Source: a virus
DNA: 26,956 bases
IMG/VR virus record: IMGVR_UViG_3300021961_000521
Location: 1 to 26,956 of that record
Direction: 5' to 3' (one strand)
Shown: piece after piece, positions 15,942 through 22,313 of the stretch
Layout of the letters: each line of letters begins with the position of its first letter
How positions within the stretch are numbered: the first letter of the stretch is position 1
Position numbers and translations under genes: made by a program
Notes under the pieces: model-generated
What the model was told of the DNA's origin: nothing
The model's input: only the letters and a program-made list of their open reading frames with translations
Database searches by the model: none

Positions 15942-16143
15942 GAACTACATGTTTGATGCAACACTTGCCCTTGTGCTTGGCACAGGGGTTGGCATGTTTT
16001 TGTCAGTGCTTGGCCAGAAGGCCATCAACCAGCACTACAAAGCAACGTGCAACTCCCGTCCAAATCACAATCTCATCTACACCCAAGGATTCCTTGGTGA
16101 TACGTACTACTGCATACACAATGCAGAGATCAAGGGCAATTGA
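15934..16143 (+). CDS. Small membrane protein, 69 aa
   Basis: Starts MTKNYMFDATLALVLGTGVG. One TM segment at residues 9-28 is followed by QKAINQHYK and an outside-facing part with two Cys (TCNSRPNHN, TYYCIHNAE) that could form a disulphide. The eight-base overlap with the previous gene indicates coupling. Possible host-envelope modifier or lysis accessory; no family recognised. Confidence 0.65.
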   Translation: MTKNYMFDATLALVLGTGVGMFLSVLGQKAINQHYKATCNSRPNHNLIYTQGFLGDTYYCIHNAEIKGN

Positions 16144-16155
16144 CGTTTGCACTTT

Positions 16156-16221
16156 CCCATCCGCAAGGATGGGTTACTGCAGACCTCATCGTCTGCTATT
16201 CAACTCAACTCAGTTCACGTC
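16156..16221 (+). promoter_or_regulatory. Hairpin with GCAA loop plus CTCAACTCA leader
   Basis: CCCATCC-GCAA-GGATGGG (16156-16173), a perfect 7-bp stem with a GNRA tetraloop and no U-tract, then GGGTTACTGCAGAC and a CTATTCAACTCAACTCAG leader up to the ATG at 16222. No Shine-Dalgarno. GGGTT(T)ACTGCAG recurs before 17020. Confidence 0.55.
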
Positions 16222-16608
16222 ATGTTCTCTAACACCATTGTTGGCAACATCTCGTACATGGAGAAAGCCGTCCATGAGGGTCGTGAGTTCCTCGCGATCA
16301 CCATGGTCGTTAACGATATGTACGAAGGTGTTTGCCGCATTAAGTTCAATAACGCCAATGGTTTGATGACTGCCTATAACAACGGCACACTCGTCGTTGG
16401 TCAGCAGCTCATCCTTACTCAATACGATGTCAGACTTAGCAGCATCCGTACGCACTACATGAGTGATGGCGATCTTGTGGCACTGAAGTACCCCGAGATG
16501 GCACTCACTCGCGTCCGTGCGATCATTGGATCTGCCCCTCGTCCTAAGGTACAGCCTGCGGTCACAGCACCAAAGGCTGAAGCAACCTTGGAAGAGATTC
16601 CCTTCTGA
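16222..16608 (+). CDS. SSB-like OB-fold protein, 128 aa
   Basis: The sequence begins MFSNTIVGNISYMEKAVHEG and continues with alternating strands (REFLAITMVVND, CRIKFNNANGLMTAYNNGTL, LILTQYDVRLSSI), a region LKYPEMALTRVRAIIG, a Pro/Ala-rich linker and a tail EATLEEIPF. The acidic tail ending IPF is like the SSB C-terminal tip (DDDIPF) that recruits replication partners. Bacterial SSB is longer; phage versions are often this short. The start at 16222 follows the CTCAACTCA leader; a frame extension to 16147 is poorer. The OB fold is inferred, the tail is seen. Confidence 0.55.
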   Translation: MFSNTIVGNISYMEKAVHEGREFLAITMVVNDMYEGVCRIKFNNANGLMTAYNNGTLVVGQQLILTQYDVRLSSIRTHYMSDGDLVALKYPEMALTRVRAIIGSAPRPKVQPAVTAPKAEATLEEIPF

Positions 16609-16624
16609 CATCAGACTCCTGCCC

Positions 16625-16930
16625 TTAACCCTTCCGTTTGATACGCTCTTGACAGAAGCTTGGTTCCCAACGAAGAATCAAGCTTCTTTCTAAGTCGTAA
16701 GCATCCCATCCAGTCATCCAGGAAATCTTAGTGGTTGTGCAATCAACACTGCCACGTTGAAAACCTGGATGATGTGAAGGATTGCGTAAACGATTCCACA
16801 GTATTTTGCTGCGTCCAATGTACAAAATCTTGTCATTGGAATCAATCAATGCATAGCATCCGGGCTTGGCTGGTATTGTCTTGGCATCTTGCCAGCATAC
16901 CCACTGCCAGTTTCTTGGATCTATTTCCAT
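16625..16930 (-). CDS. Single-domain GIY-YIG nuclease, antisense to its neighbours
   Basis: 101 residues. Motifs: GCY at residues 24-26, YIG at 37-39, GRSKILWNRL (Arg40) and a catalytic Glu81 in DLERSLILRWEPSF, the usual order of a GIY-YIG domain. The length is one nuclease domain without an added DNA-binding domain, like Slx1/UvrC-type or stand-alone phage homing nucleases (seg type). It is convergent with the SSB-like gene (16 bases apart). An upstream GTG would add two residues; I prefer the ATG. It is probably a mobile homing gene. Confidence 0.85.
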   Translation of the reverse strand: MEIDPRNWQWVCWQDAKTIPAKPGCYALIDSNDKILYIGRSKILWNRLRNPSHHPGFQRGSVDCTTTKISWMTGWDAYDLERSLILRWEPSFCQERIKRKG

Positions 16931-16942
16931 TGACACAGTTTA

Positions 16943-17019
16943 ATACGTTCGCGTATCGACGGTGGGTTTACTGCAGGACTCCACATCCTGCTCAACATTC
17001 ACCCAACATCTCAACTCAC
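16943..17019 (+). promoter_or_regulatory. Small hairpin and CTCAACTCA leader
   Basis: ATACG-TTCG-CGTAT (16943-16956), then GGTGGGTTTACTGCAGGAC and CATCTCAACTCAC before the ATG at 17020. The GGGTTTACTGCAG block parallels the leader of the SSB-like gene, suggesting a duplicated control region on both sides of the GIY-YIG gene. Confidence 0.5.
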
Positions 17020-17214
17020 ATGCAACGCATCTACTCCATGGGTAAGAACAAGTTCATCACCCTTGATTCTTACCATGCCTCACGCGAGAATCTTGCTAGC
17101 AAGGTGCTCCAAGTTGTATTCGTCATCATCATTGCATCCGTCACTGGATCTGCAATGGTCGGTGTTGATCTCATCCAACTCCCTTCAACGAATAACAATG
17201 CACGGACTCGCTGA
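17020..17214 (+). CDS. Small membrane protein, 64 aa
   Basis: The ATG at 17020 directly follows CTCAACTCAC; a second ATG at 17038 would give MGKNKFITLDSYH. One TM segment (VLQVVFVIIIASVTGSAMVG) follows a basic N-terminal part and precedes a short polar tail. The end overlaps the next gene by 17 bases. No family recognised. Confidence 0.6.
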   Translation: MQRIYSMGKNKFITLDSYHASRENLASKVLQVVFVIIIASVTGSAMVGVDLIQLPSTNNNARTR

Positions 17215-17548
17215 ACACACCCAAGTTCTGGAAGCACGCATCAATTGTTTGATCGATAAGCTTCTGGAACACTACAACAAACAGTACGGAGACTATGCCA
17301 TCGAATTTGAAATAGTTCGGGGCACGAAGTACTACAAGATCATTCAACGTAATGTCACACGCAATGCGCTTGGCAATTACGAAAGCAGTGTCCATGCCTT
17401 TATCCATCGGCAATCAGGTGCCGTCTACAAACCAGCCACATGGAAGGCGCCAGCCAAACATGTGCGGTACAACTTGCTAGACGATGTCTCGTATGAGACC
17501 TGCCTCCTGAAAGCCGATTGGGCTGGCACTTACTTGTACATGAGGTAA
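17198..17548 (+). CDS. Conserved-looking phage protein, 116 aa, unknown
   Basis: Starts MHGLAEHTQVLEARINCLID. An N-terminal helix is followed by strands (YAIEFEIVRGTKYYKIIQR) and HAFIHRQSGAVYKPATWKAP, then YLYMR at the end. The pattern SGAVYKPATWKAPAK with a late DWAG.YLY resembles hypothetical proteins common in cyanophages and other phages (from memory). A small alpha/beta fold is likely. The start overlaps the previous gene and has no Shine-Dalgarno. Confidence 0.72.
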   Translation: MHGLAEHTQVLEARINCLIDKLLEHYNKQYGDYAIEFEIVRGTKYYKIIQRNVTRNALGNYESSVHAFIHRQSGAVYKPATWKAPAKHVRYNLLDDVSYETCLLKADWAGTYLYMR

Positions 17549-17590
17549 CGACGCACTACCACTGGTGTCTTCACTGCCTGAACCACTACG

Positions 17591-17620
17591 GCTGGTACTT
17601 GCATCCCTGTTTGTACCAGC
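17591..17620 (+). promoter_or_regulatory. 8-bp inverted repeat in the gap before the HTH gene
   Basis: GCTGGTAC (17591-17598) and GTACCAGC (17613-17620) around a 14-base loop TTGCATCCCTGTTT. The 114-nt gap also holds an open frame with two CxxC pairs (17518-17700, see findings), so this repeat may be leader structure or coding. Confidence 0.4.
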
Positions 17621-17662
17621 TATTCTCCATCTGCATCCACTGCACTCAAAGCAACACGATCC

Positions 17663-18100
17663 ATGGAAGCGCTCAGCCAGCTCGACGTTCACAACCCTGA
17701 TCACATCTCTGTTATCACACGAGATGGTAAGGTCACAATCTCCGTCATTAAAGACGGAACATCAGTGACCCTTGGGTTTCCAGTCAAGACAAGTGTCTTT
17801 GACCTAACCCCTCGGACCCCCCTGCAACAGCCAGCACCAAAGATAATGGCTGTTAAGGAGATCCAAGGAAAAGTTAAGGTCGAAGCTAAGACTCAACCGA
17901 AGGTTAGTCCTCCGGGTAACTGCAAGCTAACCAAGGAGAAAGTCCGTGACATCAAATGGATGTTATCCGATGACGGTGTGATGAAAGCTTTCAGCTCCAA
18001 GCAACAAGCTTACGAAGCAATTGCAAGTAAGTTTGGCGTCAGTCATCACACCATCTCCAACATCCACAAAGGCCTGGCCTGGAGAGGCGTAAAGATCTAA
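17663..18100 (+). CDS. Helix-turn-helix DNA-binding protein, 145 aa
   Basis: The N-terminal half is beta-rich (HISVITRDGKVTISVIKDGT), a Pro/Lys linker (residues 50-86) follows, and the C-terminus has KLTKEKVRDIKWM then QAYEAIASKFGVSHHTISNI HKGLAW. Residues 117-136 fit the helix-turn-helix pattern of phage and homing-nuclease modules that bind specific sites (A.KFGVS..TISNI..G..W). It could be a regulator of the right arm. There is no nuclease motif, so a truncated homing protein is less likely. Confidence 0.75.
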   Translation: MEALSQLDVHNPDHISVITRDGKVTISVIKDGTSVTLGFPVKTSVFDLTPRTPLQQPAPKIMAVKEIQGKVKVEAKTQPKVSPPGNCKLTKEKVRDIKWMLSDDGVMKAFSSKQQAYEAIASKFGVSHHTISNIHKGLAWRGVKI

Positions 18101-18110
18101 TCACCGCCGT

Positions 18111-18180
18111 TGGTACTTTTGTACTACGACTGGACCTGAGTAAGTCCTTAAACTGCTCAGCTTTTTACCTACAGCTCACC
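18111..18180 (+). promoter_or_regulatory. Hairpins with TTAAACT and leader
   Basis: TGGTAC-TTTT-GTACTA (18111-18126), then CTGAG (18136-18140) and CTCAG (18156-18160) enclosing TCCTTAAACTG, then TTTTTACCTACAGCTCACC before the ATG at 18181. TAAACT ends 26 bases before the ATG and may be a -10. No Shine-Dalgarno. Confidence 0.45.
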
Positions 18181-18318
18181 ATGAATCAACTCGATCCCAA
18201 CTTCAACGCAGACTTGCTTGATGCCATGGCTGACATGGCGTATCAGCAAGAACAAGCACTGCGTGAAGAATATGAACTCAACCCACCTGAACTAGAAACC
18301 TACGATGACCAAACATGA
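18181..18318 (+). CDS. Very acidic small protein, 45 aa
   Basis: MNQLDPNFNADLLDAMADMA starts a helical acidic peptide ending PPELETYDDQT, with about twelve Asp/Glu and one Arg. It follows a typical leader of this arm. The strong negative charge would fit a DNA mimic or an inhibitor of a host protein, which is speculation. The stop at 18318 overlaps a possible downstream start at 18305. Confidence 0.6.
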   Translation: MNQLDPNFNADLLDAMADMAYQQEQALREEYELNPPELETYDDQT

Positions 18319-18724
18319 ACATGAAGATGACATCATCATTGTCATCATCACAATCATTTCAATTCTGATCACCACACTACTGGAGGCACTCCAATGTCTT
18401 ACATCTCAGAACTCAAGAAGTTCTATCCCAAGTCCTACAAATTGCGCTACGCAATCCAAGCCTACAAAGTCCACAAGGACTTCGAACACGAAGACCCAAC
18501 GGTCATCACCATCCACGAAACGACGCTCTGCTACGGCGGTCCAGAGGAAGGAGGATGGTGGTACCATGCAGGACTCCCAGTCCTCAGCCACTGCATCTTC
18601 TCCAAGAAGCAAGCGATCAAAACCTACGTCGAGTACTTCGAAGAATACGAGATCGAAGGTCAGCCCTCTCTTGGAGATACAACGACTCGATCCAACATCG
18701 AACTCAGCTTTGCCAACGCACTAG
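18305..18724 (+). CDS. Doubtful overlapping frame with an N-terminal membrane segment
   Basis: MTKHEHEDDIIIVIITIISI begins a convincing TM segment encoded mostly in the gap before the 18394 gene, with the ATG overlapping the previous gene's end. The remaining ~105 residues are a Ser/Thr/Arg-rich translation of the 18394 gene in another frame and look like a shadow. Either a real overlapping gene or a chance frame; I favour chance. Confidence 0.18.
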   Translation: MTKHEHEDDIIIVIITIISILITTLLEALQCLTSQNSRSSIPSPTNCATQSKPTKSTRTSNTKTQRSSPSTKRRSATAVQRKEDGGTMQDSQSSATASSPRSKRSKPTSSTSKNTRSKVSPLLEIQRLDPTSNSALPTH

Positions 18725-18762
18725 CCAAGGCATACCCTGAGTCACGTCCGTACTATTGCTAA
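18394..18762 (+). CDS. Hypothetical protein, 122 aa, CYGGPEEGGWWYHAG type
   Basis: A GGAGG lies eight bases before the ATG. MSYISELKKFYPKSYKLRYA leads into strands and CYGGPEEGGWWYHAGLPVLS, then helices (KKQAIKTYVEYFEEYEIEGQ) and a C-terminus ending YYC. The GGPEEGGWWYD/H motif is one I recognise from phage and bacterial hypothetical proteins without known function. It is linked to the next gene by a three-base gap. Confidence 0.75.
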   Translation: MSYISELKKFYPKSYKLRYAIQAYKVHKDFEHEDPTVITIHETTLCYGGPEEGGWWYHAGLPVLSHCIFSKKQAIKTYVEYFEEYEIEGQPSLGDTTTRSNIELSFANALAKAYPESRPYYC

Positions 18763-18765
18763 GTC

Positions 18766-19008
18766 ATGTCCATTGCAACACTGCCTGGTCTCACCATCAA
18801 TCAACGCAATCTCTATACGTATTTCTTGGGACACAAGAAGAAACATGGCAACACACCATGTTTTGTTCCAAGATGTACAACGCAAGTCTCAAGGCTTGAT
18901 CAATATCTTCAGGCATTGGTCAAGCTGGAGCAATACGGTTTAATACGCGTTGATCGAACCAGTGAGAACTACACAGGCTGGATCATGACGGAACCTAAAT
19001 CTAAATGA
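18766..19008 (+). CDS. Small winged-helix-like protein, 80 aa
   Basis: LTINQRNLYTYFLGHKKKHG, then LDQYLQALVKLEQYGLIRVD. The spacing of helix, G.TP, helix ending LEQYGLI and a strand RVDRTSENYTGWIM resembles the LexA-type winged helix (LT..Q..I...I.....G.pP ... L..LE..GlI). Residues are basic enough to bind DNA. It could regulate the genes that follow. The similarity is by pattern only. Confidence 0.65.
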   Translation: MSIATLPGLTINQRNLYTYFLGHKKKHGNTPCFVPRCTTQVSRLDQYLQALVKLEQYGLIRVDRTSENYTGWIMTEPKSK

Positions 19009-19150
19009 CGTAAGTATTTATACTTAATATTGTTCGCTATTCGCAAATAGCGAATACAAGCCAATACTTCAGTCATAGCCTCAATCCTGGGCATCACCGA
19101 CGCCAACTAGGTGTATAAGTCCCAGGCATTCACTCACATCAAACCAACTC
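19009..19150 (+). promoter_or_regulatory. Regulatory gap with two palindromes and a promoter-like leader
   Basis: TAAGTAT-TT-ATACTTA (19011-19026) and TTCGCTATT-CGCA-AATAGCGAA (19033-19054, perfect 9-bp arms) lie right after the winged-helix gene and could be operators or a hairpin stop without U-tract. Then CCTGGG...TATAAGTCCCAGG (19087-19125) and CATTCACTCACATC, AACTC before the ATG at 19151. Confidence 0.5.
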
Positions 19151-19411
19151 ATGACCTACAAGAACGAATACGCCTGCGTCCAAGAAGCTTTGACTCTGCT
19201 GAAAGCAATCAGCGAACGCGAGTCGAAGCGTCACGAAATGGACCAGCACCTCACTCCAAGCATGCTCAGCCTGCTCGAAGACGAGATCATCCCACTGATC
19301 GAGAACGAGCTGGATGTGGACTATGCACCAGACGAGGTAGGCGAACCGCCTATCACGATGGCTGAGATCCACAACGCAGCTTGGAAAGAACATCAAGCTA
19401 TGCACAGCTGA
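19151..19411 (+). CDS. Acidic helical protein, 86 aa, unknown
   Basis: Starts MTYKNEYACVQEALTLLKAI. Helices dominate (SERESKRHEMDQHLTPSMLS, LLEDEIIPLIENELDVD), with an acidic centre and WKEHQAMHS at the end. It is preceded by the TATAAG/CTCACATC leader without Shine-Dalgarno and followed by GC-rich hairpins, so it may be its own transcript. No family recognised. Confidence 0.65.
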   Translation: MTYKNEYACVQEALTLLKAISERESKRHEMDQHLTPSMLSLLEDEIIPLIENELDVDYAPDEVGEPPITMAEIHNAAWKEHQAMHS

Positions 19412-19536
19412 TACCCCGAACCCCGGAGGGGGAGTACCAGGAGTTCTTCTAATTCTATTAGATAAACTTATGTGTTACTCCCCGTCCATGCCTTGACAAC
19501 CCTGGTAGACTCAACACACTTACTCAACTCATCCCA
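19412..19536 (+). promoter_or_regulatory. Intergenic hairpins, TTGACA and CTCAACTCA leader
   Basis: GC-rich repeats CCCCGAACCCCGGAGGGGG, a TCTAAT-TCT-ATTAGA inverted repeat (19448-19462), and 8-bp arms GGGGAGTA and TACTCCCC. TTGACA at 19493-19498 is a good -35, but the best -10 at normal spacing is poor (ACACTT). CTTACTCAACTCATCCCA precedes the ATG. Confidence 0.5.
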
Positions 19537-19743
19537 ATGACTAACAACACTCCTCGCATACCAGACTCCCTGGATATGCAAAGACTACAAGCCATGCAGC
19601 TCGTAGCCAAGATGAAAGAATCTGCAGAGAAACATGGTATTGGTTTCATCGGGGGCTTTATTGCCCCCAATGGAGAAAAGTTTGTTATGTCCAATATGAA
19701 CGAAGAAGATTCCCAAGCATTGCTGCCGGAAGATCTCAAATGA
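19537..19743 (+). CDS. Small protein, 68 aa, unknown
   Basis: MTNNTPRIPDSLDMQRLQAM opens with a helix (QLVAKMKESAEKHGIGFIGG), then strands with GGFIAPNGEKFVMSNMNEED and an acidic end. The AKMKESAEKHGIGFIGGFI section suggests a compact alpha/beta mini-domain. The stop overlaps the next start (ATGA), so the two are coupled. No family recognised. Confidence 0.65.
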   Translation: MTNNTPRIPDSLDMQRLQAMQLVAKMKESAEKHGIGFIGGFIAPNGEKFVMSNMNEEDSQALLPEDLK

Positions 19744-19937
19744 CTAAACGTTCACTCATCAGTTTTGATCGCACCATCCATGGTGTGAACATCACTGAAC
19801 ATGGAATTAAATCTGTGACCAAAGCGATTAAGCTTGGTCCCTTTCAACTCACACTCAACGCTAATCTCAATGGTGTCAAAGGATCCGTCAGTGTTCCTGG
19901 CACAGGAGTTAGCATTCCAAACATTAAATTAATCTAA
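19740..19937 (+). CDS. Small beta-rich protein, 65 aa, weakly DUF4236-like
   Basis: Alternating polar and hydrophobic residues (GPFQLTLNANLNGVKGSVSV) and an end PGTGVSIPNIKLI. The SVPGTGVS motif after repeated strands recalls the SIPGTGLSY motif of DUF4236 proteins, but the usual N-terminal FRKS..... GVRLNLSKSG part is not matched well. Function unknown in that family too. ATGA overlap with the gene before. Confidence 0.62.
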   Translation: MTKRSLISFDRTIHGVNITEHGIKSVTKAIKLGPFQLTLNANLNGVKGSVSVPGTGVSIPNIKLI

Positions 19938-19940
19938 AGA

Positions 19941-19996
19941 TACTGGGCATCCGTAAGGTATAAGCCCCAGGTCTGTTCACTTACTCAACTCAAATC
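19941..19996 (+). promoter_or_regulatory. Hairpin with TATAAG and CTCAACTCA leader
   Basis: CTGGGCATCCGTAAGGTATA then AGCCCCAG: arms CTGGG/CCCAG with TATAAG (19959-19964) beside the 3' arm. It matches the 19087-19125 element in order and spacing. CTTACTCAACTCAAATC follows before the ATG at 19997. Confidence 0.5.
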
Positions 19997-20179
19997 ATGT
20001 CTGCTTACATCGACCAGCTCACTTTGTTTGATCGAATCAATCTTGCTGCCTGCGCACAGCGCAGAGCATCAGCAAATGTGTTGGATTCAACACGATTTGA
20101 AGGCGAGTTTAGTACAGCATTTCTGTGGACTAAGTACCGCCTGACCAAGACCCCTCACTATTCCTACATCGAAGACTGA
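19997..20179 (+). CDS. Small protein, 60 aa, unknown
   Basis: MSAYIDQLTLFDRINLAACA, then QRRASANVLDSTRFEGEFST and a polar aromatic end (WTKYRLTKTPHYSYIED). Mixed composition, no TM, no domain recognised. Its TGA overlaps the next ATG by one base. It starts right after a typical leader of this arm. Confidence 0.62.
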   Translation: MSAYIDQLTLFDRINLAACAQRRASANVLDSTRFEGEFSTAFLWTKYRLTKTPHYSYIED

Positions 20180-20430
20180 TGAACGTCCTTGCAATCGAAC
20201 ACACCTCATTCACTGACACTCATGTCACAGTTACAGCAGTTGTTGACGAAATGCGCTTGCTCTATCGGGCGACTGCTCTCGACCCTGAAGAGTGGGCTCC
20301 TGCATTGTGCACAGCAACTGTTGAACTGGATCCAGAGGAACCAATTCCTCTTGATGAAGATGGCTTCTGTGCCTATCTTGATCACATCGATCCTCAATGG
20401 CAACTCGTTGACACCTCTGACTACGAATGA
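20179..20430 (+). CDS. Acidic protein, 83 aa, unknown
   Basis: Starts MNVLAIEHTSFTDTHVTVTA. Strand-like first half, then a strongly acidic part (ELDPEEPIPLDEDGFCAYLD) and an end WQLVDTSDYE. pI must be very low. Coupled by TGATG to the gene before and by ATGA to a 30-residue frame after, so it is the middle of a three-gene unit. Confidence 0.62.
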   Translation: MNVLAIEHTSFTDTHVTVTAVVDEMRLLYRATALDPEEWAPALCTATVELDPEEPIPLDEDGFCAYLDHIDPQWQLVDTSDYE

Positions 20431-20519
20431 TTGGCTTCTCAATTGAATTCAAACGCTGGTACTTTGTACTGCGTGGTCCCAGGGGTAGGGTCTACCTAGC
20501 CACGGGCTTCATGAAGTAA
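20427..20519 (+). CDS. Short basic aromatic peptide, 30 aa
   Basis: The ATG overlaps the previous stop as ATGA. The peptide (MIGFSIEFKRWYFVLRGPRG plus RVYLATGFMK) is basic and strand-forming, in contrast to the acidic protein encoded just before it. The overlap and protein-like composition support translation; the length does not allow a family call. Confidence 0.5.
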   Translation: MIGFSIEFKRWYFVLRGPRGRVYLATGFMK

Positions 20520-20530
20520 TCATTCCGTCC

Positions 20531-20575
20531 TGGACATGACGTTAAACTGTCCATTCCTTTTACCTATTCAACTCA
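20531..20575 (+). promoter_or_regulatory. Inverted repeat around TTAAACT, plus leader
   Basis: TGGACA (20531-20536) and TGTCCA (20548-20553) enclose TGACGTTAAAC. TAAACT lies 28 bases before the ATG. CTTTTACCTATTCAACTCA precedes the ATG at 20576 and contains no Shine-Dalgarno. Confidence 0.5.
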
Positions 20576-22300
20576 ATGCAATTCCAACTTCCCTCTAACC
20601 TACAAACCGAACTGCTTGCCTATGACCCAACACTTAAGGTGTTGGCTAAGCAAGCTAAGACCACACCGACTAAGAAAGCTAAATACCCACTAGGTAACAT
20701 CCCCCATCTGATTCCACACAACGTCGTGCGTGAATCCGATCAACAAGCTGCGATTGATCACATCAATCAACAGTCAGCACCAGATCGCTATCGGGTATTT
20801 ACCACGCCTGTGGACGTAGCAACCCCACAGGCCAGACTTAAAGTTATTGCCATCCTGTATCACTACGAACAGGTTTGGTATGCAGCATGGCTGCCTCCCA
20901 AGAAGCAAGCTGATGAATATGTGTATGGTCATGCATATGCATTCAAGAACACATCAGCTGCTGCCAAGACTGCACCGCATCATATCTGGAATAGCAAAGA
21001 TAAATGTATTGAACATCCAGGTACTCGTGGTGTTCAGACATTTACTTATGCCATGAATATTGTCAAAGACGATATCACTGATAAGAATGACAGTGGTTGG
21101 CGTGCTTATCAGTGGCAAGCTTTTAATATCCACTGCCAGAAAGGACGTGCAATTCTTGAGCAATGTATACGTTCATTTGAAGCAAGCCTGAGGGAAGACC
21201 TGCCTCACTGGTCTGACTCTCGTGGATTGTTTGAACGTATCCGTTGCAAGAATGTATTTGATGCAGCAGAAATTCCGTCAATGATGTCTAAGTATCTTGA
21301 CGAAGAACAAGGCTTGACTGTTGATAACTTACTTAATGCTGCGCGTAAATTCAATGAGCAGAATATAAATACATCAGCTACTTACTGCGCACTAATTACT
21401 ATTGAACATATTATCTCTAAGCCTGCAATCAAGAAGCTGCTTCAAGTATCTCTTGATCAATGCACAAGTCATTACAACGATCCCAATAACACTGAGCGTA
21501 GACCAATCAGACAAGCTTGGAATACTTTTATTCAAGTCATTAACTCCATCGATTGGATTAATAACATCTGGCCTGATTGTCCACTTGATTACTATCAGAC
21601 TTATTACACAGAACTTTGTTGCATCAAATTAAGTTACATCCGTACACGTAGCTTTGATACCAACTCATCTCAATTTGTTGAATGGTTGCGTGAACACATG
21701 CCAGTTGCATCGTTGTTCACAATGCTGCGTAAATATCTTGAGCAACAAGATGGACGCTGGATTGACTCTGATGTCGGCTATTCACGTGCTTCATTCCATG
21801 AACTGAATGATACATTCTCTATGGCAATCCGTATCCTTGTTAGTGGCAAGGAACTTGCACCACCCAAGCGTTGGCGCATTGCTGAGTTCCATGACTATGT
21901 ACAAGCAGAGTCTTGGAAGATCCAGAATCCCAACGAAACCTTGCGTCAGGATCTATTCCCTGAACCGATTAAGGTCACACGCAATGACAAGACCTGGTCA
22001 TTCTTTCAGCCTATTGACACACACCAGCTAGCCATGTGGGGCCAGGCCGTACGCAACTGCGTCGGCTCTGCATCACACTATGCTGAGGACATCAAGAAGC
22101 GTAAACACTTTGTTGTGCTATGCATGATTGATGGCAAGCCTACATTCACCATCCAGCTGGTGGTTGACATGGGCGTCATGTCTGTCAAGCAAATTGCTGG
22201 TGTTGCGAACCAGCGATTGACTGAGGACGAACGTGAAGCTTACACAGAAGCTTTCCGTGAGGTCTTGCAACTTCGGGAGAAGCAGCTACAATCTGCCTGA
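20576..22300 (+). CDS. PcfJ-like protein, 574 aa
   Basis: The last ~90 residues (483-574) match the PcfJ pattern: W.QAVRNCVGSASHYAEDIK (NCVGS at 494-498), then a strand pair VVLCMIDGKPTFTIQLVVD, and SVKQIAGVANQRLTEDE (QIAGVANQ at 539-546). PcfJ proteins occur on plasmids and phages and have no settled biochemical role. The first ~480 residues are a mostly helical region without a motif I know, including KPAIKKLLQVSLDQCTSH and many Trp/Tyr. The gene follows a CTCAACTCA leader and is the largest of the right arm. Confidence 0.78.
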   Translation: MQFQLPSNLQTELLAYDPTLKVLAKQAKTTPTKKAKYPLGNIPHLIPHNVVRESDQQAAIDHINQQSAPDRYRVFTTPVDVATPQARLKVIAILYHYEQVWYAAWLPPKKQADEYVYGHAYAFKNTSAAAKTAPHHIWNSKDKCIEHPGTRGVQTFTYAMNIVKDDITDKNDSGWRAYQWQAFNIHCQKGRAILEQCIRSFEASLREDLPHWSDSRGLFERIRCKNVFDAAEIPSMMSKYLDEEQGLTVDNLLNAARKFNEQNINTSATYCALITIEHIISKPAIKKLLQVSLDQCTSHYNDPNNTERRPIRQAWNTFIQVINSIDWINNIWPDCPLDYYQTYYTELCCIKLSYIRTRSFDTNSSQFVEWLREHMPVASLFTMLRKYLEQQDGRWIDSDVGYSRASFHELNDTFSMAIRILVSGKELAPPKRWRIAEFHDYVQAESWKIQNPNETLRQDLFPEPIKVTRNDKTWSFFQPIDTHQLAMWGQAVRNCVGSASHYAEDIKKRKHFVVLCMIDGKPTFTIQLVVDMGVMSVKQIAGVANQRLTEDEREAYTEAFREVLQLREKQLQSA

Positions 22301-22313
22301 GCCCGCACGGTTT

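Noticed and set aside
16210-16611. Leftward frame opposite the SSB-like gene
   Set aside because: Shadow of the plus-strand gene; the real leftward gene here is the GIY-YIG gene at 16625-16930.
19111-19365. Arg-rich frame starting at 19111
   Set aside because: Overlaps the 19151 gene in another frame and begins inside the promoter-like hairpin.
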